NCBI GenBank assembly: GCA_017434455.1
Contig: JAFRFG010000061.1
Span: 1 to 42,585 of the forward strand
Length of the DNA stretch: 42,585 nucleotides
Source of the DNA: Thermoguttaceae bacterium
GTDB lineage: Bacteria; Planctomycetota; Planctomycetia; Pirellulales; Thermoguttaceae
Direction of reading: 5' to 3'
Shown piece by piece: positions 16,931 to 28,764 of the stretch. Under the pieces are notes generated by a model that made no database searches, had not been told where the DNA came from, and saw only the letters and a program-made list of their open reading frames with translations. A program made the position numbers and the translations under genes. Numbering within the stretch: position 1 is the stretch's first letter; each line of letters begins with the position of its first letter.

Positions 16931-18196
16931 TCAGACCTTCTTTTCGGCCATCGCCCGCGCGAGAATCTCCGAGGTACTCGGACGCATGATTCTCGGGTCC
17001 ACATGCTCGCCGCGGCGCAGCGTGGCACGGACATCTTTCCCGGAGATAAAGACCGGTTTTTCGTCCTTGTGGAACTCCATCAGGTCGACACGGCCGATCG
17101 ACTCGTAGTAGGCGGCGAAACCGACCTTCAGGGGTTTCTCCAGCAGGATACCGTCGAGGGAATCGAAGATCTCCTGCGCGTCGAAATCTCCCCAGATGGC
17201 CGTTCCGTCTTTATAGGGAGCGTCGGCGTGCTTACGACCGATGATCAGATCGGTGAAGCCGAAATTCTGGCGATAGATCGCGTGCATTACCGCTTCCTTC
17301 GGGCCGCCGTAGAACATCTTGATATCCAGACCGAGAAGGATAACCCTATCAGGAACGGCGCCGCCGATCTTGTCCCAGAGCGCTTGGTCGCTGTCCCCTT
17401 CCCCGAGAGCGCGGGCATCGATCAATTTTTCGTAGGTCTGCATCCGAATCTCGGCGTTCACGTCGTCCCCCTTGGTCTCACCGACCAACGGGTTCAGGCA
17501 GGCCCCCGCGTTGAAACCGGCGCGAAGCAGCGATTCCAGCCCGTAAACCAGCGCGTACTCATGGGCGCGGTGCAGCGGGTTGCGCGTCTGGAAGGCGACC
17601 ACTCTCTCCCAGCCCTTCTCAGCCAGCAGGGCACGAACCTCACGGGGCGAGAGAATATACCGGCCGAAAGCGGGATTCTTCTCTTGCGGAAAGACCCGGA
17701 TCGTTCCGCCGAGGAGGTGGGTCTTGTCCGCGTCGTTGACTAGAACCATATCGGCGCCGGGGTGATCGGTCCGATCGGTTAGGTAGACCGACTTGAGATA
17801 GCGTTCCTTCTCCCAGGGGAAAACATCGGTCACGCTCAACAGAGCCACCGGCCGGCCGGCGCCGTTGACCAAAGCCACTTCCTCGCCGACTTTGATGGAA
17901 GAGGCCATCTCCTCGGTCACAGGGATAGACAGCGGAATCGTCCAGGCGTATTTTTGACCGTTGAAGAGGATCACCGCCTCGTCCAGGACCCGATTGAAGA
18001 GCTCACGGTTCATCGGGCCGTCCAACGGGGTCAGCCCCCCGTCTCCCCAGCGGTAGACGGTGGAAAGATCCGCGTCCGAGACGGGGACTTTACGAAGCCC
18101 CCCGGCCCTTTTCATCTCCTCACTGACCCGATCGGCCGGGATTCGGCACTCGACGGGAACATTCAATCCTCCGTGAAAACTAATCAAGTCGCTCAT
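16931..18196 (-). CDS. sat: Sulfate adenylyltransferase (ATP sulfurylase, homodimeric type)
   Basis: Forms adenosine phosphosulfate from ATP and sulfate, or runs in reverse in sulfur oxidisers. The ATP-binding motif [11 protein letters not shown], the GRKHADAP segment (a variant of GRDHAG) and [14 protein letters not shown] are present, and a PUA-like N-terminal domain precedes them. Length 421 fits the single-polypeptide Sat family rather than the CysDN type. No APS kinase domain is fused and no cys or apr genes adjoin, so assimilatory and dissimilatory use cannot be separated here. First gene of a unit with asnB. Confidence 0.94.
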   Translation of the reverse strand: MSDLISFHGGLNVPVECRIPADRVSEEMKRAGGLRKVPVSDADLSTVYRWGDGGLTPLDGPMNRELFNRVLDEAVILFNGQKYAWTIPLSIPVTEEMASSIKVGEEVALVNGAGRPVALLSVTDVFPWEKERYLKSVYLTDRTDHPGADMVLVNDADKTHLLGGTIRVFPQEKNPAFGRYILSPREVRALLAEKGWERVVAFQTRNPLHRAHEYALVYGLESLLRAGFNAGACLNPLVGETKGDDVNAEIRMQTYEKLIDARALGEGDSDQALWDKIGGAVPDRVILLGLDIKMFYGGPKEAVMHAIYRQNFGFTDLIIGRKHADAPYKDGTAIWGDFDAQEIFDSLDGILLEKPLKVGFAAYYESIGRVDLMEFHKDEKPVFISGKDVRATLRRGEHVDPRIMRPSTSEILARAMAEKKV

Positions 18197-18297
18197 CGAT
18201 CTTCTCGAATTCTCCGCTGTTAATGTTTCTTTTTAAAGAAATCCGTCGGCGTTCCAATGAAGGGAGCCCTCGGAAAAAACCGCCTCGACGCTTCCAC

Positions 18298-18328
18298 AAA
18301 AAAAGATCCCTTCGTCCCCCTTTGGATC
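18298..18328 (-). terminator. Possible terminator after the MinD-like gene
   Basis: On the minus strand GATCC (18328-18324) and GGATC (18309-18305) close a 14-nt loop, followed by seven T. The stem is short, so confidence is modest. It lies in the 229-bp spacer before sat. Confidence 0.4.
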
Positions 18329-18425
18329 ACGGGAACGAAACGGACCAAAGATTATCGAAGCGAAGATATTGTAGTTAAAAACCCTTTTGCGTCTACCTAG
18401 TCTCGTCACCCGCCTTATTTTAACG

Positions 18426-19517
18426 TCACACAAAATTCTCTATTCTCCCGAGACAGGGGAGATCGCAAAGCTCCGTCTGCTCGATGATCCCCAGCGCCGC
18501 TTCGGGGATACTTCCTCGGGCATCATCGACGAGATACCAGCCGTCGCAGCCAAAGCGGAGCATCTCCTCGGTTTTGCGCCGGTCATCCGGCGAGACCACC
18601 ACACCATGATCGACCAGGACCATATCGAACGATTCAGCCAGTTCCAAAAGCCGAGCCAGCCAAATCCGGCGGCAGCTGGCGGAAAACGCCTCCGGGACAC
18701 TCCCCGGCGAAAGGGGAAGAAGAAACAGACCGCAGCGCTGCGGCTGAGCCGCTCCGTCACCTTGGGGGAAACATTGGCCGGCTGTGGGATTCTGGCGCGG
18801 GAACTGAAGTCGCAGCAGACCCTCCGGCGGACGGCCCTCCTGTTGAGAAAGGAGTTTCTCCCATCCGGCCGCCGGTTCCAAACCAAAGTACGAGGCCAGC
18901 GCGGGGGTTTCAAAACTGGCGTCGACCAGAAGAACACCATAGTGGCGGCAGACCAGCTCGTGGGCTAGGGAAAGAACGAGTGTCGAACACCCGACTCCAT
19001 GCCGCGCGCCGCCGAAGCCGAGCATCCGAGTACCGGCCGCGGCCTGGCGCTCGACAAGATCACCGAGCTGATCAAACGCCTCCTCACCGCGGGATAGGAG
19101 CCGCGATATGTCCCGCGGCCAACCGGGAATCAAAACACGGTCGGCCCAACGATAGGGATCCCCCAAAGAGGGAAGAAGACCGCTGGGTTCCCCCGAAAAA
19201 CCGCGGACGGCTTCCTCCTCGCCAGGCGCACTGACCTTTGGCGTGCCTTGCGGCGAGGGAGCCCCTTCGCGCGGAAACGATTCCTCATGGATCTTCAGCG
19301 TCGGCTCCGTATGGGGGAGAGAGCCGGAATCGACATAGGAAGTCACCGAAAAAACCGAACCGGCCGGTCTGGGCGGGACGAAAGGGATCACCTCGGGATC
19401 GTCAGATCGGCCCGATACCTCGCCCGTTCCGACACGATCACCCGGTTTCGTTTCGGGAAACGAAACGGTGAACGTCGGACCGCCGCGCGAATTTAGGAAC
19501 GTATCTTCGTTCGACAT
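18426..19517 (-). CDS. ParA/MinD/CpsD-like P-loop protein with altered Walker A
   Basis: 363 residues. The first ~155 are Pro/Ser/Glu-rich and probably disordered. The rest has a MinD-like fold: P-loop GGARHGVGCSTLVLSLA (169-185), the following strand GVLLVDASFETPALASYFGL (194-213), and a Walker B-like FDMVLVDHG. The P-loop lysine of GKS/T is Cys (GVGCST), and the signature KGG lysine is also absent, so ATP binding may be lost or changed. It starts 50 bp after the membrane protein gene, with AGAGAGG in front. CpsD-like partners of polysaccharide chain-length proteins are one possible model; the C-terminus has no tyrosine cluster, so tyrosine kinase activity is not supported. Confidence 0.65.
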   Translation of the reverse strand: MSNEDTFLNSRGGPTFTVSFPETKPGDRVGTGEVSGRSDDPEVIPFVPPRPAGSVFSVTSYVDSGSLPHTEPTLKIHEESFPREGAPSPQGTPKVSAPGEEEAVRGFSGEPSGLLPSLGDPYRWADRVLIPGWPRDISRLLSRGEEAFDQLGDLVERQAAAGTRMLGFGGARHGVGCSTLVLSLAHELVCRHYGVLLVDASFETPALASYFGLEPAAGWEKLLSQQEGRPPEGLLRLQFPRQNPTAGQCFPQGDGAAQPQRCGLFLLPLSPGSVPEAFSASCRRIWLARLLELAESFDMVLVDHGVVVSPDDRRKTEEMLRFGCDGWYLVDDARGSIPEAALGIIEQTELCDLPCLGRIENFV

Positions 19518-19566
19518 ATCGATCCTCTCTGCTCAAAGGAACAGCATGGGGAAATATCCCTCCCAA

Positions 19567-20691
19567 TCAGTGAACACCTCCGCCCTGGGGGAGCATTGCC
19601 GTTGTTTTTGGACCGCCGGTCTGGATTCGGTAGTCCGCGAATCGACCGGATGTCTTCTGGGTCGGTACCGTCTCGGCCGCCCGTGAGGCGACCTCCGGCA
19701 TCGGCAAATCGGCCTCCGGACGAGGCGTATCGTTCATGTAAATACTGTTCGGATCGGTGTTGTACGCGGCAAAACCAATCGACGGATCGAACGGCGTCAC
19801 CTCGTTCTTCATCGGAATCTCCGGCTTATTAACCACGGTCTGTTCCGAAACCTGTCCCACGGTTGAATCGGCCAGCTGGTCCCAGCCGCAGGCCGCTTCC
19901 TCGCCGGCGGCCGGTTCGTTACTCATCACCGCTTCGGCGCCGCTGACCTGAACCGGGGCGGACGATACCGCGGAAGCAAGTTCCGTCTCAGAGGAAGCCG
20001 AAGAGATAACCGGGCTGTTCCCTGCGGCCGTACCAGCGTCGAAATCGAGCGGACGCTCCATTTCGGCGACAGCCGGCGAGGTCCCCCTTTCCCAGACGGG
20101 GATATCGCCAAAGCCGGTGCCGGACCACCGTTGGGTATCGGCTGTCTGTCGGCGCTCGGCCGGTTCATCGGAAATCTTCGATTCTTGAGGACAATCGGTC
20201 GGATTCTGGGCCGAGGCGACGCTAAAGACCGTCTCCTGAGATACCTGTGGCTCGGGAAGCGGACCGTCCATCATGGGGAGACTGCTGAGGATCATCCCCC
20301 CCAAGATTCCCTTCATCACCCCTTTCATCCCAAGGATTCCCATCGTCAGACCACCGACCGTCACACCGCTGATCCAAATCAAAGCCAGCGCCCACACCGA
20401 GAGCCGAACACCGCGCGGCCGGGCTTTACGCCGCGCCGCCGATCGGCGGGTATTCGGTATTCTGGCGACCACCGGCGGATAGCCGGTATCCTCACGAGCA
20501 AACGAGTATCGATCTGCGGTGGGGGAATACTTTCCCCGTTTCTCGGAAGAGTGACGATCATCGTCACACGAGCCGCGGACCTTGATTTTGCTCGAACCAG
20601 AGCGTTTGGTCACGCCGCGCCGCCTGGAAATCCCCCGGTTAAAACTCTCTTCGGGGAGAAAAAACGGTTCCTCTTGATAACTGCGTTTCAT
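19567..20691 (-). CDS. Unrecognised single-span membrane protein with disordered tails
   Basis: 374 residues from the ATG at 20691 (MKRSYQEEPFF); an upstream in-frame ATG at 20781 adds 30 residues. The first ~95 residues are very basic and Ser/Arg-rich, then one long Gly-rich hydrophobic segment (about 98-136, containing several Gly-Met-Leu steps), then ~235 acidic, Ser/Ala/Pro-rich residues with no recognisable domain. Charge bias suggests the N-terminus stays in the cytoplasm. Paired with the MinD-like gene 50 bp downstream. Function unknown. Confidence 0.65.
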   Translation of the reverse strand: MKRSYQEEPFFLPEESFNRGISRRRGVTKRSGSSKIKVRGSCDDDRHSSEKRGKYSPTADRYSFAREDTGYPPVVARIPNTRRSAARRKARPRGVRLSVWALALIWISGVTVGGLTMGILGMKGVMKGILGGMILSSLPMMDGPLPEPQVSQETVFSVASAQNPTDCPQESKISDEPAERRQTADTQRWSGTGFGDIPVWERGTSPAVAEMERPLDFDAGTAAGNSPVISSASSETELASAVSSAPVQVSGAEAVMSNEPAAGEEAACGWDQLADSTVGQVSEQTVVNKPEIPMKNEVTPFDPSIGFAAYNTDPNSIYMNDTPRPEADLPMPEVASRAAETVPTQKTSGRFADYRIQTGGPKTTAMLPQGGGVH

Positions 20692-21437
20692 GGCCCTGGG
20701 AATATCCTGCGTAAAATACTCTTGTCGTCGTGGCTTTTCGGCAAAGCCCCTCTTTCGTCGTATCGTCCCTACAATCCGCATACTTTAACAGTTTTAACGA
20801 TTTTAACGGCACGTCCCCGAAAGTTGACACCGCTGGAGGTGGTTTGGGCTCCCGTCCCATGAAAAACATTTTGAACGGCGGAAATTCCTCCGTACGAGAA
20901 CTTGAAAACATAACCAACAAGGATTAAAATCACCGGTAGAGATTTTGCTGGAGATTTTTTTGGGGGGTTCCCCCCCAAGGTGAGTATTCGTTCGGTACGA
21001 AAAATCGCCTTGTGTCTCCAACGCGCAAAACTGCCGGATAAGATCAACCGCTTAACAACAGCAGCGGCATCTTTTGTCGGGGAGTTCGTCTCGCGATCCA
21101 AAGAGACTAAACCCGGGGTTCCCCCTCGTTCTGTCTTTGAGCGCGGCCGGTCTCCTTGGGTAGAGGGCGGGTTTTGCAAAGAAAGGTACGAAGTGTATCA
21201 GGATAAGACAAAACAGGAAGCAAGTTTACTGGGGCTCCTTTTGGCGCTTCTGGCCCGTTTCCTTGTTTTCCTGAAGGGGATCTCTTCTTCCAAGTCCTCC
21301 CCGATAGTCCAGGCCGGCGCCCTGTGCCGGATACCGGCTTTTCTGTCTTGCGTTCTTTCTTTGGCGTACAGCCGTACGCGTCCAGACCGTCGTTTTCTCC
21401 CCCCCGACGCGATGATGCCGTTCCCAGGAAAAAAATC
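20692..21437. other. Divergent spacer between the membrane-protein gene and rny
   Basis: About 745 bp with no gene I can support; open frames here have no homology signal or ribosome binding site. It must carry the promoters for both flanking genes. The main element is a G/C-tract hairpin, TTGGGGGG (20960-20967) against CCCCCCAA (20971-20978) with a 3-nt loop. A T-run precedes it on the plus strand, so it is not a plus-strand terminator. Confidence 0.5.
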
Positions 21438-23063
21438 GTGTCGCCAATCACCCTCATTATCTTTATTGCCATCACGCTTTTGCTGATGGTATTCTCGGGG
21501 GTTGTCTCGTTCTGGATCATTCGAAGTATCGATCGGTCCAAAGAACGGGATGGGAACTCCCGTGCCCAAGAGATTCTCCGTCTGGCCAATCAAGACGCCG
21601 AAAACCGCCACCGCGAAGTCGACCTCGAGCTCAAAGAAAAGGCGATGAAGCAAAAGGAAGAGATGGAGTCTCATTTCCAAGCGCTTCGCCAAGAGAACAG
21701 CGAGCGCGAATCCCAGCTGAACAAACGCCAAGACGCGCTCGACAAGCAGGCCGAAGATCTCCGCAGTCAAGAGAAACTGGTCGAAAACACGCAGCGCCGC
21801 CTGACCGAGCAGATCGAGGAACACAAAAACCTCAACCGTGAACTGGCCGCGGTGACCGAACGGCAAAAACAGATCCTCTACGAGCTCTCCGGTCTGTCGA
21901 AAGAAGAGGCGACCCACAAGCTCCTCAAGGACCTGGAGGTAGAACTCCACAATGAGGTCGGCTCGATCATTCTCAAGCACGAGCGCCAGGTGGCCGAACA
22001 GTGCGAGCAGCAGGCGCGCAACGCCCTGCTGTTGGCGCTGCAGCGTTACGCCGCGGCCCATACCGCCGAGGCGACCACCAGTACGGTCGATATCCCGAAC
22101 GACGACATGAAGGGGCGTATCATCGGCCGTGAGGGACGCAATATCCGCGCCTTCGAGAAGGTCACCGGTGTCGATGTCATTATCGACGATACCCCCGGAG
22201 TGGTCATCGTCAGCGCCTTTGACGCCATTCGCCGAGAGATCGCCCGTCAAACGCTCGGCCGCCTTATCGCCGACGGCCGTATTCACCCCTCCCGCATCGA
22301 AGAGATCTTCAACGAGACTCATCGCGAGATGCAGGCGTTCATCCAGCGAGCCGGGATAGAGGCCGCTGATGAGGTTGACGTCCACGGGCTCCACGACCGC
22401 ATTATCGGTTATTTGGGCCGCCTCTTTTTCAGAACGAGCTACAGCCAGAACGTACTGCGCCACAGCATTGAGGTCGCGTTCCTCTCGGGCCTTATCGCCG
22501 TGGAGTTAGGGTTTAACGAAAAACTGGCTCGCCGCTGTGGTCTGCTCCACGATATCGGAAAGGCCGCGGATCACGAGGTCGAGGGGGGCCATCCCCAGAT
22601 CGGAGCCGACATCCTCAAGCGCTACGGCGAACCGTACGAGGTGATCCAAGCCGCGCTGGGGCACCATGACGATCCGAAAATCGATAACCCCTACACGATT
22701 ATTGTCGCGGCGGCCGACGCCTGCAGCGCCAGCCGCCCGGGGGCACGCCGCGAGACGCTCGAACATTACGTCAAGAGAATGGAAGAACTCGAGGCAATCG
22801 CCACCAGTTTGCCGACCGTCGACAACGCTTACGCCGTCCAGGCCGGCCGCGAGATGAGGGTTTTGGTCGATTCCGCCAAATCGACCGACGAGTCGGCGGC
22901 CAAGACCTGCCGAGACATCGTCGAGAAACTGACCAAACAGCTCCAGTTCCCCGGCGAGATCAAAGTCACGGTCATCCGCGAGACTCGCTGCACCGAAACG
23001 GCCAGCAACAACCGTGCCGCGCACTCCGGCAGTGGTTCGCGCCGCGACAGTCGCGGTGATTGA
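21438..23063 (+). CDS. rny: Ribonuclease Y
   Basis: Membrane-anchored endoribonuclease that starts mRNA decay. Order from the N-terminus: one membrane helix (about 3-27), a long charged coiled coil (about 30-190), a KH domain with [15 protein letters not shown] (about 217-280), and an HD domain with [11 protein letters not shown] and LLHDIGKA (about 340-450). Start chosen at GTG 21438, with AGGA 8 nt upstream and the helix directly after it; an ATG at 21324 would add 38 unrelated residues. That gives 541 residues against ~520 for the family. The last 20 residues are Ser/Arg-rich. Followed by a strong terminator. Confidence 0.93.
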   Translation: MSPITLIIFIAITLLLMVFSGVVSFWIIRSIDRSKERDGNSRAQEILRLANQDAENRHREVDLELKEKAMKQKEEMESHFQALRQENSERESQLNKRQDALDKQAEDLRSQEKLVENTQRRLTEQIEEHKNLNRELAAVTERQKQILYELSGLSKEEATHKLLKDLEVELHNEVGSIILKHERQVAEQCEQQARNALLLALQRYAAAHTAEATTSTVDIPNDDMKGRIIGREGRNIRAFEKVTGVDVIIDDTPGVVIVSAFDAIRREIARQTLGRLIADGRIHPSRIEEIFNETHREMQAFIQRAGIEAADEVDVHGLHDRIIGYLGRLFFRTSYSQNVLRHSIEVAFLSGLIAVELGFNEKLARRCGLLHDIGKAADHEVEGGHPQIGADILKRYGEPYEVIQAALGHHDDPKIDNPYTIIVAAADACSASRPGARRETLEHYVKRMEELEAIATSLPTVDNAYAVQAGREMRVLVDSAKSTDESAAKTCRDIVEKLTKQLQFPGEIKVTVIRETRCTETASNNRAAHSGSGSRRDSRGD

Positions 23064-23088
23064 CTTGCGCTTTCCTTTGCCGACCAAC

Positions 23089-23120
23089 AAAAAAGAGGGC
23101 GATGAATCGCCCTCTTTTTT
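23089..23120 (+). terminator. Intrinsic terminator after rny, bidirectional
   Basis: Perfect 13-bp stem (23091-23103 with 23106-23118) including GAGGGCGAT/ATCGCCCTC, with A- and T-runs on the two sides. It serves rny and the minus-strand gene ending at 23150. Confidence 0.92.
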
Positions 23121-23149
23121 CTCCTTGTTTTTCCCTCGCCGATGGAAGT

Positions 23150-24070
23150 TTACGCGTCCTTCGAGGTGATCAGGTCGGCCAAAGCGCGCAGCCACGCGAC
23201 GGCGGCGTCCCGCTGCTGCTCACTCCAGCCCCCCAACCGCAGCTCCAGCACCGCCCGCTTGATGGCGTCAACAGGTTCGGCAAGTACCTGGGGAAGCTCC
23301 GGAAGGTCTTTCATTTTCTGAAGGACTTCCCCGGTGAGTTTCGGTTTTAAAAGCCAAACGTCCTTCCCTTCGGGAGCCGCCTCGTACGAGGGCTCCGTTT
23401 TCGGTTCCTCCGCGTTATTCTCCTGCTCTTTTTCGTCGTCTTGGGACTGTGTCCGTTTGGAGGCCCCCAGATCGACAAGTCCCCCGTCGCTGTCGATATC
23501 GCTGTCGTTCATGGGGCTGACATCCTCGTCGTACTCGGAGGTCACGATCTCTTCCGGTTTCGGGGTCTTATCGGCCGGAGCGCCTAAACTCTCCCACCGC
23601 GCGATCCTCATCTGCGCCACCGAGAGGGATTCGTCAGACGCTTTCTTCAGCCACTGATCGGCATCCTCCCAATCGAGCGCCGCCTGGAAATGACTCCAGT
23701 ACAGACGGCTGTACTCGGGGTTCTCCGCGTAGCGCTCGGCGTTACCGAATCGTTCATAGACCCGGCGAAGACGCCCGACGTGCTGGCTGGAGACATTGCC
23801 GATCCGCTGTGAGAGTGATTCGTCCGACCAAAGCGATCGGGGGAGCCCCGCCTCGATGAGTTTTGTCCTCCAGGTGAGGATCACCTTCCCTTTCTCCCAA
23901 TTCGTCCGCGAAATGAGCCGATTCCAGAAGCCAACGTATTCCACGGCGATCCGCTCGGCCAGAACAATACTTTCGGGGGAAGCGGCCTGCGTCGTGCCGG
24001 AAGGTTCACCCTCCGCGTTCACGGCGTTGTTATCTTCCCAGGGAGCGGCAGAATCGTTCGGGGTACTCAT
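23150..24070 (-). CDS. Conserved-looking hypothetical protein
   Basis: 306 residues, soluble, with no domain I can name. Residues ~30-165 are a helical, Trp-rich domain (EYVGFWNRLISRTNWEKGK, SHFQAALDWEDADQWLKKA, SVAQMRIARWESLG); this spacing of aromatic residues looks like a compact conserved fold, loosely like ParB/replication-associated helical modules. An acidic, low-complexity linker (~180-245) follows, and then a short helical C-terminal domain. It starts 68 bp after the cytochrome gene, which may share its transcript. It ends at the bidirectional terminator shared with rny. Confidence 0.7.
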   Translation of the reverse strand: MSTPNDSAAPWEDNNAVNAEGEPSGTTQAASPESIVLAERIAVEYVGFWNRLISRTNWEKGKVILTWRTKLIEAGLPRSLWSDESLSQRIGNVSSQHVGRLRRVYERFGNAERYAENPEYSRLYWSHFQAALDWEDADQWLKKASDESLSVAQMRIARWESLGAPADKTPKPEEIVTSEYDEDVSPMNDSDIDSDGGLVDLGASKRTQSQDDEKEQENNAEEPKTEPSYEAAPEGKDVWLLKPKLTGEVLQKMKDLPELPQVLAEPVDAIKRAVLELRLGGWSEQQRDAAVAWLRALADLITSKDA

Positions 24071-24138
24071 TTTATATTCTATCCTCCTGATCTTATATGT
24101 TCGGTTGTGTTCTCTACGCTTAGCGCCCGCGGCAAGCC

Positions 24139-26151
24139 TTAAAGGGACAACACGTACTCTATTAAATCATCGAGTTCCTGTTCGGTAAGGCGGTCGATCC
24201 GGCCGTCGGGATTTCCATGCTTGGCGTCGAGGAGGACCTCGCGAATCGTCAGCCAGTGACCGTTATTCATGTAAGGAGCGGTTCGCCAAACCTCGATGAG
24301 GGTCGGGGTATCAAACTTCGACATCCCCTCGTTATACTGACGTGCCTCGGAGCGGTGAAACGACATATCAGTAAAGAGCGGTTCGGGATGGCAGGTACTA
24401 CACCCGACCCGAGGCGCGTCGAAGAGGAACTTCCCGCGTTGTGCCGAAGGGCTTAGCCGACCGTCGATCAAATGGGGACTGGGGACCGGCTTCATCGACG
24501 AGAGGAAGATGTCCATCGCCTCGTAATCTTCCTCGGGAATCTTACTGAACAGGATATGGGTCACTCCGGCGCGAACGGCCGTCTCGGCGTCGGCTCGGAC
24601 ACCGGTGATCATCGACGGAGGCGTTTCGTGCGACAGAAGAAGACTTTTCGTATTCTTCGGGTTACCGACCCCATCGTTCACCAAATCCCAGTTGAGCCCA
24701 TCGACACGTCCTTCCGGATGGCATGTGATACAGCTTTGCCAATGCTCCATACAGATCAGCGCGTCATGGAAAACCTCCTCACCGCGGCGCCGGGGAGTCA
24801 TCTCCGGCTCGGGACCTAAGCGGGCGGACCAACGGCGGATCGTCAGCCCCGAAAGAAGCCGGTTCGGTTCCAGCTCCAGCCAGCGCAGCGGCTCCTCTCC
24901 CGTGCAGGGGGTATCCTTTTCGGGCTGGAGCAGCAGCGGGGTATTCGGGTAGTGATAATCGTCCTTGACCCGTTTAAAGGGGGGATCAGCCTCGACTTCG
25001 ATCCGCTCCACCTTATCATGAAAATAAGAGAGCGCCCAGACAGTGCCGCCGCGCGCCACCACACGGCGAATCCCCGAGGCGTCGAGCGTGGTGCGCATCC
25101 GCATCGGGAGCCGGTCTTCCGACTGGCTGGAGTAGGTAATATAGGTCCCAAACCCGGGGCGAACCCCGGAGGGATGCTCTTTGAGGATCGTCTCGATTCG
25201 ATCGTAGGGAAGAAGAAGGATCTCGTTGGTCCCTGACAAAGCGACTGCCAAAAATTCCCCGCCGGGGGAGACCGCCAATCCCCAGGGATTGGCCGCGCCG
25301 CGGGAGACATCGTCCAGGAACAGGATATCGACCAGTTCGTGCTGTTTCACATCGATCACCGAGACGATATTTTCAACGATCCAGCCCCCGACCACCTGAA
25401 CGGGAACGGTCAGATAGTTCGCCACCGTCCCGGTCATCAGCGCGTATTCCCCATCGGGAGAGATGGTGACTTCACGCAGGTTGGTCACACCGTTGCGCAT
25501 CGCGATCTCATGGACGTTCCCGTCGGCTAGATCGACCACGTGGGCCAGCGACATCGTGTTGGAGACATCGGCCCGGCGGGCGGCGACCATCGAGGTCGTC
25601 ACCAGGTTCTGATAATCGGGGGTGATCGCCAGAGATACCGGTTCGCGTCCGACATCGAACGTCCGCAGATGTTCCCCGGTCTCGGCGTCGATCTCCCAGA
25701 CATTATCATTGAACTGATGCGCGACATAGAGCAGGGTTCGGTCGTCACGTTTTCCCACCGCCAAGCCGGACGGCGTGTGTCCCACCGTGTAAAGGGAGCG
25801 GATTGCCGGCTCTTGCCCGGCCGCTTGGGGGAGAGAAACCACCGCCAGTGACCCGGCCGGTCCGCCTCCGATGATCGCCAGCTGTTCTTCCCCGGGAAAG
25901 AAGGCCATACGAGCCGGCTTAAAGGGAAGCCAGAGAAAAACCGGAGCGGTTTTCCCTTCCGCGTCGGTGACGCGCAGCCGGCGCGTCCCCTCCTCCAAGA
26001 TAAAGAGCCGAGAGCCGTCGGCTGATAAAAGCAGATCGCATGGGGCGACACCCGGGGTATCCTCGTCGTCTCCCCCTGCCGGCGCGATGACCGGCACGGA
26101 AAACAGAAGGATCAAGACAGTTGCCACAGCGGCTCGATCCGCTTTTTTCAT
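24139..26151 (-). CDS. Exported beta-propeller / di-heme cytochrome c peroxidase-like protein
   Basis: 670 residues from the ATG at 26151 (AAGGGGAG site), with a signal peptide ending near APAGG. Residues ~40-440 form repeated WD/YVTN-like propeller blades (for example SADGSRLFILEEGTRRLRV and TISPDGEYALMTGT). The C-terminal part is cytochrome-c-peroxidase-like with two haem sites, CITCH (474-478) and CSTCH (584-588). Such fusions are frequent in planctomycetes and are thought to act in periplasmic electron transfer. The longer open frame to 26247 overlaps the sigma-factor terminator and is unlikely. Substrate unknown. Confidence 0.86.
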   Translation of the reverse strand: MKKADRAAVATVLILLFSVPVIAPAGGDDEDTPGVAPCDLLLSADGSRLFILEEGTRRLRVTDAEGKTAPVFLWLPFKPARMAFFPGEEQLAIIGGGPAGSLAVVSLPQAAGQEPAIRSLYTVGHTPSGLAVGKRDDRTLLYVAHQFNDNVWEIDAETGEHLRTFDVGREPVSLAITPDYQNLVTTSMVAARRADVSNTMSLAHVVDLADGNVHEIAMRNGVTNLREVTISPDGEYALMTGTVANYLTVPVQVVGGWIVENIVSVIDVKQHELVDILFLDDVSRGAANPWGLAVSPGGEFLAVALSGTNEILLLPYDRIETILKEHPSGVRPGFGTYITYSSQSEDRLPMRMRTTLDASGIRRVVARGGTVWALSYFHDKVERIEVEADPPFKRVKDDYHYPNTPLLLQPEKDTPCTGEEPLRWLELEPNRLLSGLTIRRWSARLGPEPEMTPRRRGEEVFHDALICMEHWQSCITCHPEGRVDGLNWDLVNDGVGNPKNTKSLLLSHETPPSMITGVRADAETAVRAGVTHILFSKIPEEDYEAMDIFLSSMKPVPSPHLIDGRLSPSAQRGKFLFDAPRVGCSTCHPEPLFTDMSFHRSEARQYNEGMSKFDTPTLIEVWRTAPYMNNGHWLTIREVLLDAKHGNPDGRIDRLTEQELDDLIEYVLSL

Positions 26152-26179
26152 ATCGATGTCTCCCCTTGGCTTGCAAAAT

Positions 26180-26225
26180 AAAGAAAGAGCACGCAAAAGG
26201 AATCCCTCTGGCGTGCTCTTTCTTT
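26180..26225 (-). terminator. Terminator of the sigma-factor gene
   Basis: Perfect 15-bp stem, 26180-26194 with 26211-26225 (AAAGAAAGAGCACGC against its complement), 16-nt loop. The stem ends in a T-rich arm on both strands. It separates rpoD from the cytochrome gene, which starts 28 bp further on. Confidence 0.85.
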
Positions 26226-26268
26226 CCTGTTTTTTCCGGAAGGCCACCCTTGGACGGCAGCGACCCGC

Positions 26269-28143
<1,875 letters not shown>

Positions 28144-28764
28144 AATCGAAGCTCCTAACCAACTCTTCTGTACCGCGTGATAAACGTCAGAACTGATACA
28201 ATCGCTCCGACTGTTATCCCCACTTGCCTATCATAATCGATATTATAGGGGAATTCCAACATTTCCCAGAGAAAACTACGGAATTTTTCGCTGGATGTCC
28301 TTCGATTTCCCGAAAAAGCGGCAAAATTCTCGTCTTTTCTCCTTTTGGCGGCGAAAACCGCGCCGGGAGTTCCGGCCAGCTCCGTATACCGTATCACGCG
28401 GCGGCTTCAGCTTGCCTTACGATACAAATCGGTTTAACTCCCCCCCAACTTTCCATTATATACCTCGCGCCGGGCACAAAAAGGGTTTTCAAACAAACCA
28501 AAACGGTTTTTTGGTAAAAAACGAACAAACGAACTTTTGCCCAAGAATCCCTCGCCCCACCACAGAGGCCTCGGGCAAAAATTTTCTTCCGCGTCTCCCC
28601 CTTCCCTGGCTTTTTGTTTATAATGGCACGTGGCAGGCGGCGCGCGGGTGTCCACGGCACTCTTCATGGCCCCAACGAAGTTTCGCCGGATCCGCGCGCC
28701 GTCTGTTATCGACCGTCTGTGACCACAATACCCACGTCTTCGAAGACCAAGGAACCGTCTGACC
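28144..28764. other. Divergent spacer between rpoD and the zinc-ribbon protein gene
   Basis: About 620 bp, AT-richer than the genes, without a supportable gene. It holds promoter-like boxes on both strands: on the minus strand TATGAT (28230-28235) with TTGGAA 18 bp upstream, overlapped by TATAAT (28242-28247); on the plus strand TATAAT (28619-28624). Confidence 0.5.
28230..28259 (-). promoter_or_regulatory. Candidate rpoD promoter
   Basis: TTGGAA (28259-28254), 18-bp spacer, TATGAT (28235-28230), about 87 bp before the rpoD start. A perfect TATAAT lies within the spacer and could be an alternative -10 box. Confidence 0.35.

Noticed and set aside
21198..22463. 421-codon open frame opposite rny
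   Set aside because: RNase Y on the plus strand has complete KH and HD domains; the reverse frame has only low-complexity hydrophobic text.
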